A stretch of DNA of 64,000 nucleotides from PRDV01 sp963710865. GTDB lineage: Bacteria; Babelota; Babeliae; Babelales; Babelaceae. The notes under the pieces are model-generated. The model was not told where the DNA came from and did not search any database. It worked only from the letters and a program-made list of their open reading frames with translations. How positions within the stretch are numbered: the first letter of the stretch is position 1; the number at the start of each line of letters is the position of its first letter. Shown here one piece after another: positions 34,153 through 43,985 of the stretch. The stretch is from contig CAVQBR010000002.1 of assembly GCA_963710865.1 (NCBI GenBank), positions 434,001 through 498,000 on the forward strand. Direction: 5' to 3'. Position numbers and translations under genes: made by a program.

Positions 34153-36705
34153 TTATCCATTCTTGCCGCAGCACTTCTTGTACTTCTTACCGGACCCACA
34201 GGGGCAATCCACGTTGCGGCCCACTTTATCAGATACAGCTTGTTGTACAGAAATATCGCCTTCTGGATCTTCAGGTCCAAGGAAATTAATCTCCTCGAGT
34301 TCTCGTTCACGTTTACGTTCAAACTCATGGCTATTAAAATGCTCAACATTGAGATGGAATATATTATGGACAACTTCAGCATTAATCTGCCGCATCATAT
34401 CTTCAAACATCGCAAAAGCTTCTCGCTTATATTCAATAAGCGGATTCTTTTGTCCCCAACTACGAAGGCTAATACCTTCTTTCAGATGATCAAGATTAAG
34501 CATATGTTGCTTCCATGACTGATCAATCGTTTCTAGCATAATCCACTTGTGTGCATTCTTAATCATATCATGCTTTGATGGATCGATTCCAGCAAATGAC
34601 GATTCATAGCGCTTTAATAAGAATTCTTCCAGGCGTGTGCGCAGTACTTCTGTATTAGGGGAGGTTTGGAACTTCTCATGCTCAAATTCTTCCAAGGGAA
34701 CTGAAGTCATATGAGACAATATAGTATAAGTACCGGTAACACCATCAGCTGTTAGGACTCTTCCAGGTATGGTGCCCCATACGATATTCTGCACTACCTG
34801 CGCTATCATATCACGAACCAATTCTCGGATATTTTCTTCACCTTCTAATACTTCTCGACGTATCTGATAGACAACAGTACGCTGCTGATTGAGGACATCA
34901 TCATATTCAAGCAGGTTCCGGCGAGAATCAAAATTGTGCTTCTCAACCTTTTCTTGCGAGCGCTCTATGGTCTTTGAAATAAAGCCCGACTCGATCGTCT
35001 CTTCTTCGGTCATACCTACTCGTTCCATATTCTTTTTTATGGTATCACCAGCAAATATACGAATAAGATCATCTTCTAATGAAATATAAAAGCGTGACTC
35101 ACCTGGGTCGCCCTGACGACCAGCACGACCGCGTAACTGATTATCTATACGCCTACTTTCATGCCGTTCTGTACCTAAGATATAGAGCCCACCTTCAGTA
35201 ACAGATTCAGGAGTCAACTTAATATCGGTACCTCGCCCGGCCATATTAGTAGCAATCGTAACCCGGCCTTTTTCACCAGCATGGGCTACAATGTCAGCTT
35301 CTCGAGCATGATTTTTGGCATTCAATACATCATGAGGAATATTGTGCGAAGTCAAAATCATACTTAAAAGTTCTGATGTTTCAATCGCAATGGTACCTAT
35401 AAGAACAGGCTGCCCTTTGGCGTACCGATTTTTAACATCTTCGACAATAGCTTTGTACTTAGCATTTTTAGAGAGGAAGATAAGATCAGGTTTATCTAAT
35501 CTAATCATTTCCTGGTTAGTCGGTACACTAATTACATCAAGCTTATAAATTTTGTGAAACTCTTCTGCCTCGGTCAGTGCAGTACCGGTCATTCCAGCTA
35601 ATTTGCTGTACAGCCGGAAATAGTTCTGCAGAGTAATAGCTGCAAGTGTCTGGGATTCTCGCTCAATGTTTACTTTTTCTTTAGCTTCCAGTGCTTGATG
35701 CAAACCATCACTATAACGGCGACCTGGCAATATACGTCCCGTAAACTCGTCTACAATAAGCACTTCGTCATCTTTCACGACATAATGAACGTCTCGCTTA
35801 AAGAGGGTATGAGCTCGTAATGCTTGATTAATATGATGCAGAAGCTTGACGTGCTCAAGAGCATAAAGGTTATCAACATTGAACGCCCGCTCCATTTTAT
35901 CATTGCCAGATTCGGTTAATTGGACCGAACGAGCTTTTTCATCAACTTCATAATCTGTCGTTTTCACTAACTGAGACATCGCACGATCAGCCTCAACATA
36001 TAAACGGCTACTTTCATCAGATGCACCAGAAATAATAAGGGGCGTTCTCGCCTCATCTATCAAGATAGAGTCAACTTCGTCCACGATCGCATAATGAAGT
36101 TCACGCTGAACGTAATCCTCAAGACGGAACTTCATATTATCCCGCAAATAATCGAATCCGAGTTCATTATTTGTAGCATAGATAACATCATTGGCATACA
36201 CAGCCTTGCGCTCAGTATCTGAGAGAGAATTCTGTATAACCCCTACCGAAAGACCGAGGTGATTAAATATTGGACTCATCCATTCACCATCACGGCGAGC
36301 CAAATAGTCATTTACCGTAACTAAATGCGCCCCTTTACCTTCAAGGGCATTCAAGTAGAGAGGCAACGTAGCAGTTAAGGTCTTACCTTCTCCGGTCTTC
36401 ATCTCAGAAATTTTCCCTTCATGAAGTACCATACCGCCGATAAGCTGAACGTCAAAGTGACGCTGCCCCAATTTCCTCTTTCCCGTTTCCCGAACAACGG
36501 CAAAAGCCTCAGGCATAATATCAGCTAATTTCTTACCTTGAGAAAGCTGCTCCTTAAACTCACCCGTTTTTGCTGTTAACTGATCATCAGTCAAAGCTTG
36601 AATGCGAGGCTCAAGAGAGTTAATACGATCAACAATGGGCTGCATCCTTTTCAGTTGCCGCGCATTATTGGTTCCAAAAAATTTTGCTAGTAATTTTGCT
36701 AACAT
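34153..36705 (-). CDS. secA: preprotein translocase ATPase SecA
   Basis: The 850 residues show all SecA parts: the start region (LAKLLAKFFGTNNARQLKRM), Walker A (MKTGEGKTLTATL), the DEAD-type VDEVDSILID, the preprotein cross-linking and NBD2 regions (MAGRGTDIKL, RGRAGRQGDPG), the helical scaffold and the C-terminal zinc finger (CPCGSGKKYKKCC) that binds SecB and lipids. SecA drives unfolded proteins through SecYEG; the many signal-peptide proteins here depend on it. ATG 36705 follows aagaagga. The gene lies downstream of pgeF in the same direction and ends at a clear terminator. Confidence 0.98.
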   Translation of the reverse strand: MLAKLLAKFFGTNNARQLKRMQPIVDRINSLEPRIQALTDDQLTAKTGEFKEQLSQGKKLADIMPEAFAVVRETGKRKLGQRHFDVQLIGGMVLHEGKISEMKTGEGKTLTATLPLYLNALEGKGAHLVTVNDYLARRDGEWMSPIFNHLGLSVGVIQNSLSDTERKAVYANDVIYATNNELGFDYLRDNMKFRLEDYVQRELHYAIVDEVDSILIDEARTPLIISGASDESSRLYVEADRAMSQLVKTTDYEVDEKARSVQLTESGNDKMERAFNVDNLYALEHVKLLHHINQALRAHTLFKRDVHYVVKDDEVLIVDEFTGRILPGRRYSDGLHQALEAKEKVNIERESQTLAAITLQNYFRLYSKLAGMTGTALTEAEEFHKIYKLDVISVPTNQEMIRLDKPDLIFLSKNAKYKAIVEDVKNRYAKGQPVLIGTIAIETSELLSMILTSHNIPHDVLNAKNHAREADIVAHAGEKGRVTIATNMAGRGTDIKLTPESVTEGGLYILGTERHESRRIDNQLRGRAGRQGDPGESRFYISLEDDLIRIFAGDTIKKNMERVGMTEEETIESGFISKTIERSQEKVEKHNFDSRRNLLEYDDVLNQQRTVVYQIRREVLEGEENIRELVRDMIAQVVQNIVWGTIPGRVLTADGVTGTYTILSHMTSVPLEEFEHEKFQTSPNTEVLRTRLEEFLLKRYESSFAGIDPSKHDMIKNAHKWIMLETIDQSWKQHMLNLDHLKEGISLRSWGQKNPLIEYKREAFAMFEDMMRQINAEVVHNIFHLNVEHFNSHEFERKRERELEEINFLGPEDPEGDISVQQAVSDKVGRNVDCPCGSGKKYKKCCGKNG

Positions 36706-36769
36706 GTTTCAATTCCTTCTTAAGTCAATTTTTTTTATCATACACTATTTTTAGAAAAATAAGAAAGAG

Positions 36770-37498
36770 TTATTTAAGAGCAACGATAGTTAATTGACGG
36801 TCCATGCTCTCTTTATTGCGACGACTAGAGCAAAATGAAGGATTGCATATAGTGCATAAATTGTAATTCATATGAAATGCCTCTTTCCTCACCCCGTATG
36901 ATTCTAACAAAAGTTTATTAAATAAGGGCAAATCAAAATGGAGCTTCTCGCCTACTTCAATAATAAGTTGATCCTTAAATGGAAACGCATCAAGATGCTT
37001 TACAAACTCTGGAGTCACCTCATAGCAGCATACCCGGGCAGACGGGCCAAAGAATATACGTAAATGATGCAACTCAGTTCCGTATAGCTTTTGCATACTT
37101 ACGAGTGTTTCTAACGCAATCTGTTTCACCGATCCTATCCACCCTGCATGGCAGATACCCACCGCCCTATTACAGGTATCGTAAAAGATAATGGGCAAAC
37201 AATCTGCAGTGTAGACACCAAGCCCAATATGTTCTCCCTGGGTCGTTAAGTAATCACCTTCGACCTTGCTTTGCAAAAGATGATGCAACTCAGCCTCTGA
37301 GACAGACACTCCCAGCGTACTGTGAATTTGCCTCAATAACACCAAAGAGTCTAAATGCATAAGCTTTTTAACGTCGGCAAGCTGTGTAGTACAAAGAAGC
37401 TTATCTTGGGCACATTCATTCATCAGAAACTCACGCTTCAAACTCGAGCGCGCATCTCCAAAATAGATATATAACAGAGGATCACTATGAATTAACAT
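36770..37498 (-). CDS. pgeF: YfiH/PgeF multicopper-oxidase-like (laccase domain) protein
   Basis: The family motifs are present: GDYLTT, VYTADCLPIIF, GICHAGWIGS (with the zinc/copper-ligating Cys and His residues) and FGPSARVCCYEV. Proteins of this family act on purine nucleosides (adenosine phosphorylase and deaminase activity is reported for some) or as peptidoglycan-editing factors that clear wrong muropeptide precursors (PgeF in E. coli). Which applies here cannot be told. It is first in an operon with secA, 64 bases upstream. Length (242 residues) is normal. Confidence 0.9.
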   Translation of the reverse strand: MLIHSDPLLYIYFGDARSSLKREFLMNECAQDKLLCTTQLADVKKLMHLDSLVLLRQIHSTLGVSVSEAELHHLLQSKVEGDYLTTQGEHIGLGVYTADCLPIIFYDTCNRAVGICHAGWIGSVKQIALETLVSMQKLYGTELHHLRIFFGPSARVCCYEVTPEFVKHLDAFPFKDQLIIEVGEKLHFDLPLFNKLLLESYGVRKEAFHMNYNLCTICNPSFCSSRRNKESMDRQLTIVALK

Positions 37499-37784
37499 GG
37501 AATCTTAATTTAAAATTATAAAGATATTATTTTCAATATATCACAACTATATGAATAGTGCAACTGCCGTTCAGATGCACAAAAACATTCCTTGAGAATA
37601 CCAATGGCCAATTAAGAAATCAAGCTTAGGGTTAGATTGATGATTTAGGCTCAGCAAAGGAAAAGACCATACCTCCATCCCCCAGTGCAGATTAGCAGCT
37701 TTCAGAATGGCAGCATTTTTATTTTTTTAAATTTCTACTATCATTGATATAGCACGCAATAATTGCCAATATGTAAAGGAAACT

Positions 37785-39533
37785 GTGAATCACGTAATTA
37801 CGCTTTTACTAGCTCCCATCCTTTTTACACTGTCACTCAATGGGTGGGTGTGCAACTACGCAAAGCTCTATAACCCAAGCACTTTGACAACGGTTGATAT
37901 TCTCTATGATGTTCACCAAAGACATCCTCAAGACGGGCTGTACCCTACTGAAGCAAAATTGCATACCATATTAACTGAGCTCAATAGAGCAACTTCTGAA
38001 GAAATTGAAATCGTGTGGGAATCTTCACCAGAAGGGGCTTCTTATGAGCTCTCATCTGGTCTATTTCTACAAAGGTATCCCTCTCACATAAAAGCGTCTT
38101 TAAGGAACTTTAAATTTACTTATGCAGATACATGCCGTTTTACGGGATATTCAGCGCTCTTTGAAATGGATAACCCTTTTGATTTCTTTGTGAATGAGGC
38201 AGGATCAACATTTGACGAGCCCTTTCCATTCAGCGAAGATAGAAAAAATCAGATCAAACTTAGGGCGGGTACTGCTGTTTTCGATAACTACCAAGCATTG
38301 TATTCGCAAACAGTTACGAGCCTTAAACATTATTTCTCAAATGCCTATCGAAACCGAAATCCAGTAAACAAGGAAAGAGACTTTTTAGAGAATGATCGCT
38401 TTCATGCCATTGCAGATTTGGAAATGCTTTTTCATATTTTGGTATCAGAAAAATCAAGAATAATTATGTATTGTGGCGCGCAGCACTCTGCCAACATTAC
38501 CTCATTTTTAGAGGGCAATGGTTATATAAGATTATTTCCCAAAAAACTTCCCTATCGTGGGTATGAACTACATGAACTGAATCCGAGCGATTTGCAGCTC
38601 CTGCACATTGATGGAGGCATGCTCCTCAGACAACAACAAGAAGAATTGCACAGATGTACTCAAGAAGAAACACGAAAACAAACTGAAGCTGCTCAAAAGG
38701 CTGCTGAAGAACGACAAAGACAACAAGAAGAAACAAGAAGAAAAACTGAAGCTGCTCAAAAGGCCGCTGAAGAAAGACAAAGACAACAAGAAGAAACAAG
38801 AAGAAAAACTGAAGCTGCTCAAAAGGCTGCTGAAGAACAACGAAGCCTGCAAGAAGAAACAAGAAGAAAAACTGAAGCTGCTCAAAGGGCTGCCGAAGAA
38901 GAACGAAGACAGCAAGAAGAAGCAAGAAGAAAAACTGAAGCCGCTCAAAGGGCTGCCGAAGAAGAACGAAGACAGCAAGAAGAAGCAAGAAGAAAAACTG
39001 AAGCCGCTCAAAGGGCTGCCGAAGAAGAACGAAGACAGCAAGAAGAAGCAAGAAGAAAAACTGAAGCCGCTCAAAAGGCTGCTGAAGAAGAACAAAGACA
39101 GCAAGAAGAAGCAAGAAGAAAAACTGAAGCCGCTCAAAAGGCTGCTGAAGAACGACAAAGACAGCAAGATGAAGCAAAAAGAAAAACTGAAGCTGTTCAA
39201 AAGGCAACTGCGATACAAGGAAGACAGCACGATGCTGCTCAAATAAGAACTGAAGTCGCTCAAAAAGACGTCGAACTTAAAAAATCAGCCACTTGTGACA
39301 ACCAAGGCCTCTATTTGATCTCAGGAGGAATAGGACTCATTGGCTATGGCATCTATGATCGCTATTTCAACACCGACAAAAAAACGAAAAAAAAAGAACT
39401 GCTTTCCAATGAAGAAAGAAGACCTTACTCCTTCTGGAGATATGTTGCCGGTGGCACAGCTCTAGCAGCCATAGGCTTTGCTGTCTACAAATATAATCTA
39501 CTAGATAAATTTAGACAGCCTGCCGTTGTTTAA
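37785..39533 (+). CDS. secreted protein with 63-bp repeat coiled coil and C-terminal membrane helices
   Basis: A GTG start behind aaagga gives a signal peptide (LLLAPILFTLSLNGWVC). Residues ~20-280 are a globular domain I do not recognise; its end reads RIIMYCGAQHSANITSFLEG, a strand-loop-helix with Cys and His. About nine to ten 21-residue repeats follow (consensus QEETRRKTEAAQKAAEERQRQ without the last residue), forming a highly charged coiled coil of roughly 300 Å if helical. Two hydrophobic segments near the C-terminus (GGIGLIGYGIY and VAGGTALAAIGFAVY) could anchor it. This gives a long stalk between an exported domain and a membrane. The function is unknown. Confidence 0.75.
   Translation: MNHVITLLLAPILFTLSLNGWVCNYAKLYNPSTLTTVDILYDVHQRHPQDGLYPTEAKLHTILTELNRATSEEIEIVWESSPEGASYELSSGLFLQRYPSHIKASLRNFKFTYADTCRFTGYSALFEMDNPFDFFVNEAGSTFDEPFPFSEDRKNQIKLRAGTAVFDNYQALYSQTVTSLKHYFSNAYRNRNPVNKERDFLENDRFHAIADLEMLFHILVSEKSRIIMYCGAQHSANITSFLEGNGYIRLFPKKLPYRGYELHELNPSDLQLLHIDGGMLLRQQQEELHRCTQEETRKQTEAAQKAAEERQRQQEETRRKTEAAQKAAEERQRQQEETRRKTEAAQKAAEEQRSLQEETRRKTEAAQRAAEEERRQQEEARRKTEAAQRAAEEERRQQEEARRKTEAAQRAAEEERRQQEEARRKTEAAQKAAEEEQRQQEEARRKTEAAQKAAEERQRQQDEAKRKTEAVQKATAIQGRQHDAAQIRTEVAQKDVELKKSATCDNQGLYLISGGIGLIGYGIYDRYFNTDKKTKKKELLSNEERRPYSFWRYVAGGTALAAIGFAVYKYNLLDKFRQPAVV
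38661..39260 (+). repeat. 63-bp tandem repeat array inside the coiled-coil gene
   Basis: Units start at 38661, 38724, 38787, 38850, 38913, 38976, 39039, 39102, 39165 and 39228, exactly 63 bases apart. The central units are nearly the same and the outer ones diverge, as expected for recent expansion by unequal exchange or slippage. The low-complexity composition leaves other frames open on both strands; those are not genes. Confidence 0.95.
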
Positions 39534-39540
39534 GCTTTCT

Positions 39541-40761
39541 CTATTTCTTTTGATAGAGCTGTCTCATCAGTGCAGGTATCTCTAAATCATTCACATCAAT
39601 CTGTTCTTCTTGTTGAACCGGTTCAGGCCGCTTTTCAACAGGATCTTCTATCGCGTAAGTGCGAGTTTGCTCTGGAATCTCTTCTACAATGGTACTTACC
39701 GCAGGCTGTACTTCCTGATGGACAAATGATGAATACGTAAGTGCAGGTTGCACTAATGCTGCTTGACCGGCGAGCCCTGACTGCCCCGCTTCATGAGGAT
39801 ACTCAAATCCAGTTGCTATAACCGTAACAGTAACATCATCTCCTAATGATTCATCGATCACCGAACCAAGGATAATACTTGCATCTTCATGGGCTTGTTC
39901 ATAAATAATAGAAGCTGCTGCACTGAGTTCATGCAAACCAAGATTCGAGCTTCCACTTATATTTAAAAGAACACCACGAGCACCCGATATACTTGCATTA
40001 TCAAGAAGCGGTGAGGTAATTGCCTGGCTTGCAGCGATAATAGCACGATCATCTCCCGTTGCACGCCCTGTACCTATGACTGCAAATCCACGCTGCTTCA
40101 TGATAGTTTTTATGTCAGCAAAATCAACGTTAATGTGTCCTGGCTTAGTTATAATATCTGCGATCGATTTAATGAATTGATTTAATATACCATTGATCAT
40201 GCTAAATGCATTAATCAATGAAACCTTGTGGTCCACCACGTCTATGAGTCGCTGATTAGGAATAACTATGAGCGTATCTACTTGTTCTCGCAGTAACTCA
40301 AGTGCCTCTTGAGCAACCTTCATACGCCGTTTCCCTTCAAATATAAAGGGTTTCGTTACTACGGCTATACTTAATATATCTTTTTCACGCAAAGCGCGGG
40401 CAATAATCGGCAATGCACCAGAACCAGTGCCGCCTCCTAAGCCAGCCGTTAGAAAGACCACATCAGCATCTTTTACTTGACGCACGATACTGTCAATATC
40501 TTCTTCAGCAGCGCGTCTGCCTACATCGGGATTTGCACCTGCCCCCAAGCCCTTGGTAGATTTTATACCAAGTTGGATCTTATGGGGAGCCTTTGAAAGC
40601 TTCAATGCTTGTGCATCAGTATTGGCAACAATAAAGTCTATGGTATCATAGCCTGAATCGATCATGCTATTTACCATATTACTGCCGCCACCACCGACAC
40701 CCAATACTTTTATCCTGGCAATTGCAATACGATTATCATCTTCTCGTTCAAAGTCGATCAT
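39541..40761 (-). CDS. ftsZ: cell division GTPase FtsZ
   Basis: This is a tubulin-like GTPase with the signature LGGGTGSGALP and conserved VGGGGSNMVN near the N-terminus. The T7-type region and C-terminal domain are standard. A variable acidic/proline linker ends in DLEIPALMRQLYQKK, the conserved peptide that binds FtsA and ZipA. It polymerises into the Z ring at mid-cell. It lies 15 bases downstream of ftsA in the ftsQ-ftsA-ftsZ operon, behind agaagga. It converges with the coiled-coil protein gene, with 7 bases between the stops. Confidence 0.98.
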   Translation of the reverse strand: MIDFEREDDNRIAIARIKVLGVGGGGSNMVNSMIDSGYDTIDFIVANTDAQALKLSKAPHKIQLGIKSTKGLGAGANPDVGRRAAEEDIDSIVRQVKDADVVFLTAGLGGGTGSGALPIIARALREKDILSIAVVTKPFIFEGKRRMKVAQEALELLREQVDTLIVIPNQRLIDVVDHKVSLINAFSMINGILNQFIKSIADIITKPGHINVDFADIKTIMKQRGFAVIGTGRATGDDRAIIAASQAITSPLLDNASISGARGVLLNISGSSNLGLHELSAAASIIYEQAHEDASIILGSVIDESLGDDVTVTVIATGFEYPHEAGQSGLAGQAALVQPALTYSSFVHQEVQPAVSTIVEEIPEQTRTYAIEDPVEKRPEPVQQEEQIDVNDLEIPALMRQLYQKK

Positions 40762-40776
40762 TGTTTAAATCCTTCT

Positions 40777-42012
40777 CTAAAAAAAATCTGCAACCCACGA
40801 TTTCATACGATACAGTATACGGCTCATGAGAGGCCCAGACATATCATGCAGTGGTGCACCCTGACTCTTCTTAAGAAGATGCAACAGAAGTCCATACCCC
40901 GTAGCATGCATCGGGTTAGCAAGCACTTCTTTAAACATAGGGGGAACATGCGGATTTCCGACGCGAGCCGGTATTTGTAATGCAATCTGCACGCTTTCCT
41001 TCATACCATGAAGCAAAGATCCTCCACCAGTAAGCACCATACCCGCGGGCATCATATGCTCTAAGTGATGGAGTGTAATTTCTTTTTGAACCATCATCAA
41101 AAGCTCAGCTACACGTGGCTCTATTATTCTCGTTATTTCTTCTACTGTTACCATAGTTTTTTCTTCACCATGTACCATCTCTACTTCAATCTGTTCTTGA
41201 GGATTGCCAAGCCTCTGGGTAGATCCCCACTCTTGCTTTACTCGTTCTGCATCTTTAAGTGTCGTTCGCAAACAGAGAGCAATATCATGGGTAATATGAT
41301 TACCCGCTATTGGAAATACTTTTGTATGCCGAATCGTTCCCTGTTGATAAATTGCAAAATCTGCCGTTCCACCACCAATATCCAAAAGTGCTACTCCAAG
41401 CTCCCGTTCATCATGACTCAGAACCGCTTCAGCTGAAGCTAATGGCTCCAGCATAATATCGCTGACACCAATCCCCGCTGCGACACAGCATCGAACTAAG
41501 TTCTGCACCGATGCAATTGAACCGGTAATAATATGCACCTGCGCCTCTAAGCGAACCCCAAACATTCCAACAGGATCGGTTACTCGTTGATGATTATCAA
41601 TAGTATAATACTGCGGCAACACATGAAGAATCTGCTGGCCTTCAGCAATAACGACAGCTTTCGCAGCAGCTAATACCGCTGTTACGTCACTCGCTCGTAT
41701 ACGGCCATTCTTAATAGGAATCATTCCTTGAGAACTAAAGGCTTGAATGTGAGCACCTGAAACACCGACGCAGACTGATTCAATTTTGCAACCAGCCATC
41801 AATTCTGCTTCTTTCACAGCTAATTTGATAGCATGAACTGCTTGAGCAATATCTACAACGACTCCTCGAGAGACTCCATAGGCAGGAGCTTTTCCTATCC
41901 CAATAATATTTAATCCGGTATCTGAGACTTTTTGTGCTACGAGCACACTAATTTTAGTGGTACCTACATCTAAAGCCACTAAAACATTATCATATGTCGA
42001 TTGATTATTCAT
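40777..42012 (-). CDS. ftsA: cell division protein FtsA
   Basis: This is an actin-like ATPase: ALDVGTTKISVLV (phosphate 1), GVSGAHIQAFSSQG and the 1C domain, LLDIGGGTADFAIY (phosphate 2) and MVLTGGGSLLHGM (adenosine motif). The C-terminus (SRILYRMKSWVADFF) is the amphipathic membrane-targeting helix. FtsA tethers FtsZ filaments to the inner membrane and recruits later division proteins. It is six bases after ftsQ and has an aggaa site. Confidence 0.97.
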   Translation of the reverse strand: MNNQSTYDNVLVALDVGTTKISVLVAQKVSDTGLNIIGIGKAPAYGVSRGVVVDIAQAVHAIKLAVKEAELMAGCKIESVCVGVSGAHIQAFSSQGMIPIKNGRIRASDVTAVLAAAKAVVIAEGQQILHVLPQYYTIDNHQRVTDPVGMFGVRLEAQVHIITGSIASVQNLVRCCVAAGIGVSDIMLEPLASAEAVLSHDERELGVALLDIGGGTADFAIYQQGTIRHTKVFPIAGNHITHDIALCLRTTLKDAERVKQEWGSTQRLGNPQEQIEVEMVHGEEKTMVTVEEITRIIEPRVAELLMMVQKEITLHHLEHMMPAGMVLTGGGSLLHGMKESVQIALQIPARVGNPHVPPMFKEVLANPMHATGYGLLLHLLKKSQGAPLHDMSGPLMSRILYRMKSWVADFF

Positions 42013-42018
42013 GCTTTC

Positions 42019-42723
42019 CTATAATGCCGAACAGACTAATGAGTCTCTTAATCGTATATCAGCCTTCATGCCATTTTTATATTTATGCCCATCTGCCGCT
42101 AGAATTCTCTTTACATATCCCATTCGCTCTTGATCATGGACTGTCACGTCATCTGCTATAATAAGAAGTTCTGCTGAACGAAGGAGAATTTCAGATTTTG
42201 ATCGCCAGATAACATCAAACTCAGCGAATATGCCTGTTTTCAACTGCAATGCACATTCAGCAAGTGCTGGTTGCTGAATTTTTTCCTCAAAGTCTAAACC
42301 ATCAACCGTAATAACAGCCATGCCCTCAACTATCTGAGATGAAAAATACTTTTTCTCAACAATAACACCATCAGCGCACAAGCAATATTCCTTAAATCCA
42401 GCAAAGTTCGAAACGATCTTTACCTGAGGCACCGATGCTTTGATAACCACCTGCGCTACACCCGAAGCCTTGCGCTCAATAGAGACAGTCGAAATCGCTG
42501 GACATTCCTTTTGAAGTTCAGAACGCATTAAGACAGCCGAAGAAAGCGGTGCTTGTTCAAGAACTTTTTTCAAAGAACGTTGCACATCAAGATCTAGCCT
42601 TTGATCAACAATACCAAGGACTCGCTCAGAGCTCAATGCATACTTCATTCCGCCGTAGGAGCTTCCTAAAACGAAAAGTGCAGTCATAGCTTTTTTGTTA
42701 AATACTGTTCGTACGATATTCAT
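42019..42723 (-). CDS. ftsQ: FtsQ-like cell division protein
   Basis: It has a short N-terminal cytoplasmic part, one membrane helix (MTALFVLGSSYGGMKYAL) and a periplasmic region. The region begins with a POTRA-like segment (LMRSELQKECPAISTVSIERK), followed by the beta domain (FKEYCLCADGVIV). Sequence similarity to FtsQ is weak, as is usual. Position directly before ftsA and ftsZ and the domain layout make the call. FtsQ links early and late division proteins. The lack of other dcw genes (mur, ftsW, ftsI) next to it is consistent with a reduced or scattered cluster. Confidence 0.85.
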   Translation of the reverse strand: MNIVRTVFNKKAMTALFVLGSSYGGMKYALSSERVLGIVDQRLDLDVQRSLKKVLEQAPLSSAVLMRSELQKECPAISTVSIERKASGVAQVVIKASVPQVKIVSNFAGFKEYCLCADGVIVEKKYFSSQIVEGMAVITVDGLDFEEKIQQPALAECALQLKTGIFAEFDVIWRSKSEILLRSAELLIIADDVTVHDQERMGYVKRILAADGHKYKNGMKADIRLRDSLVCSAL

Positions 42724-43091
42724 GATTCACCCGTTTGAGTCATTAGTATACTGCGATATGAAAAGTTAGTACAGTAGTTTCACGTTCATATGCTACAAAC
42801 TTTTAAAAAAAAAGAGAATGAGCGACTCACTAAAAAATTGATCTCTTGAATAGAGCGACAAACTCAAACTATTGGAAAAGATGACATTTGACCGAATAGT
42901 TTCTCTTAAAAAATTGCTAACAGCCGATCTAAAACAAGCTCTGCTTTTTACCTTTCACCTTACATCGTAAAGGAAATAATGCTTTGCAAAAGACTCACTT
43001 CGCTGGAAGAACTTGTTATTCGCATCTTATCTCCCAATCTCAGCGAAGGCGTGATGCAGGGGCCTCTCTTACAACAGGAGAGCATCGTATG
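42724..43091. other. intergenic stretch between ftsQ and the TPR protein gene
   Basis: No gene or convincing structure was found. Both neighbours are on the minus strand, so this stretch should hold the ftsQAZ promoter, but no strong -35/-10 pair stands out. Confidence 0.5.
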
Positions 43092-43985
43092 TTATTGTTT
43101 AATGTGCAACACTCGCTCTACTCGTTTCGGTTCACTTTTTTTAAACATCTCATTACTAGAAAGATCAGCATACGCTAAGGTAGCAAACATTTTTGCACGT
43201 GCATAATAGATCTCTGCAAGATCTTCATAGACAAATCCGCGCGTCAAAGTAAACATCTCAGCAGGCATATCAAAGCTACCAGCATGACTGATAGCATCAT
43301 ACTCTTTGACAAGAGCATGTAAAATACTTAGAGCTTCCTCAAATCTATCAAGCAAACGAAGAGTATGAGCTACAGCCCATTTAGCAACACGAATATTCGG
43401 TGCATAGCCTTCTTTTTCTCGGTACTCGAGCGCTTTTTGGAAAGCACAAAGAGCCTTCTCATAGTGCTGAACTTCAAGCAAGTTTTGACCCAAGTTATTG
43501 TACAAGGATCCAAGCCAAAGACGGGCTCTCTCATCATGTGTATTCTCAGCCAAATCGATTGCAAGCTGATTCCACCGCATCTTCTCATCAACTTTTGGAG
43601 CAACGATTGCAATCATATGCGCAGCATTGATCGTATGAAAGTCAAACTTATTTTGTTTGCTCAGTTCGAATGACTGAACAAACAAATCATGCGCCGCAGG
43701 AATTCTTTCTGCTTGCTGGAATACTCGCCCACGCTCAAGAAGATACCTTACACGTGCAAGATCATACTCAGGAGTGAGCAGCTCCTGCACCGTATCGAGA
43801 GTGGCATGCGCTTCATCAAATTTTCCTTGAAGCGCCTGAGCTAATGCTACCTGTGTCAAGATTTGCAGATAGATAGATTTGTCCGGTAAAAACTCAGCTT
43901 GAGAAAGGAGTTCACGTAATCTTTCTTCTACCAGAGCAGGGTAGCCAAGCCCCCAGAGATCATCAAAGCTTTCCAGTTTTATCAT
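43092..43985 (-). CDS. cytoplasmic TPR-repeat protein
   Basis: The protein is all-helical with tetratricopeptide pairs, clearest at LYNNLGQNLLEVQHYEKALC with FQKALEYREKEGY, and at VAKWAVAHTLRLLDRFEEAL. No signal peptide is present if translation starts at ATG 43985 (MIKLESFDDLWGLGYPALVE). The frame is open for 21 more codons inside the upstream gene. With ATG 43985 it overlaps the preceding hydrolase gene by 23 bases, so the two are probably translated together. The N-terminal pattern is like many tetratricopeptide proteins next to alpha/beta hydrolases, but the function is unknown. Confidence 0.75.
   Translation of the reverse strand: MIKLESFDDLWGLGYPALVEERLRELLSQAEFLPDKSIYLQILTQVALAQALQGKFDEAHATLDTVQELLTPEYDLARVRYLLERGRVFQQAERIPAAHDLFVQSFELSKQNKFDFHTINAAHMIAIVAPKVDEKMRWNQLAIDLAENTHDERARLWLGSLYNNLGQNLLEVQHYEKALCAFQKALEYREKEGYAPNIRVAKWAVAHTLRLLDRFEEALSILHALVKEYDAISHAGSFDMPAEMFTLTRGFVYEDLAEIYYARAKMFATLAYADLSSNEMFKKSEPKRVERVLHIKQ

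Noticed and set aside
38661..39260. Regularly spaced repeats considered as a CRISPR array
   Set aside because: Units follow without spacers, keep the reading frame and encode a coiled coil.
38568..39263. Long open frames on both strands over the repeat array of the coiled-coil gene
   Set aside because: They come from the repeat unit's length (a multiple of three) and its A/G-rich composition; the products are simple Phe/Ser/Leu or Lys/Glu polymers without start signals.
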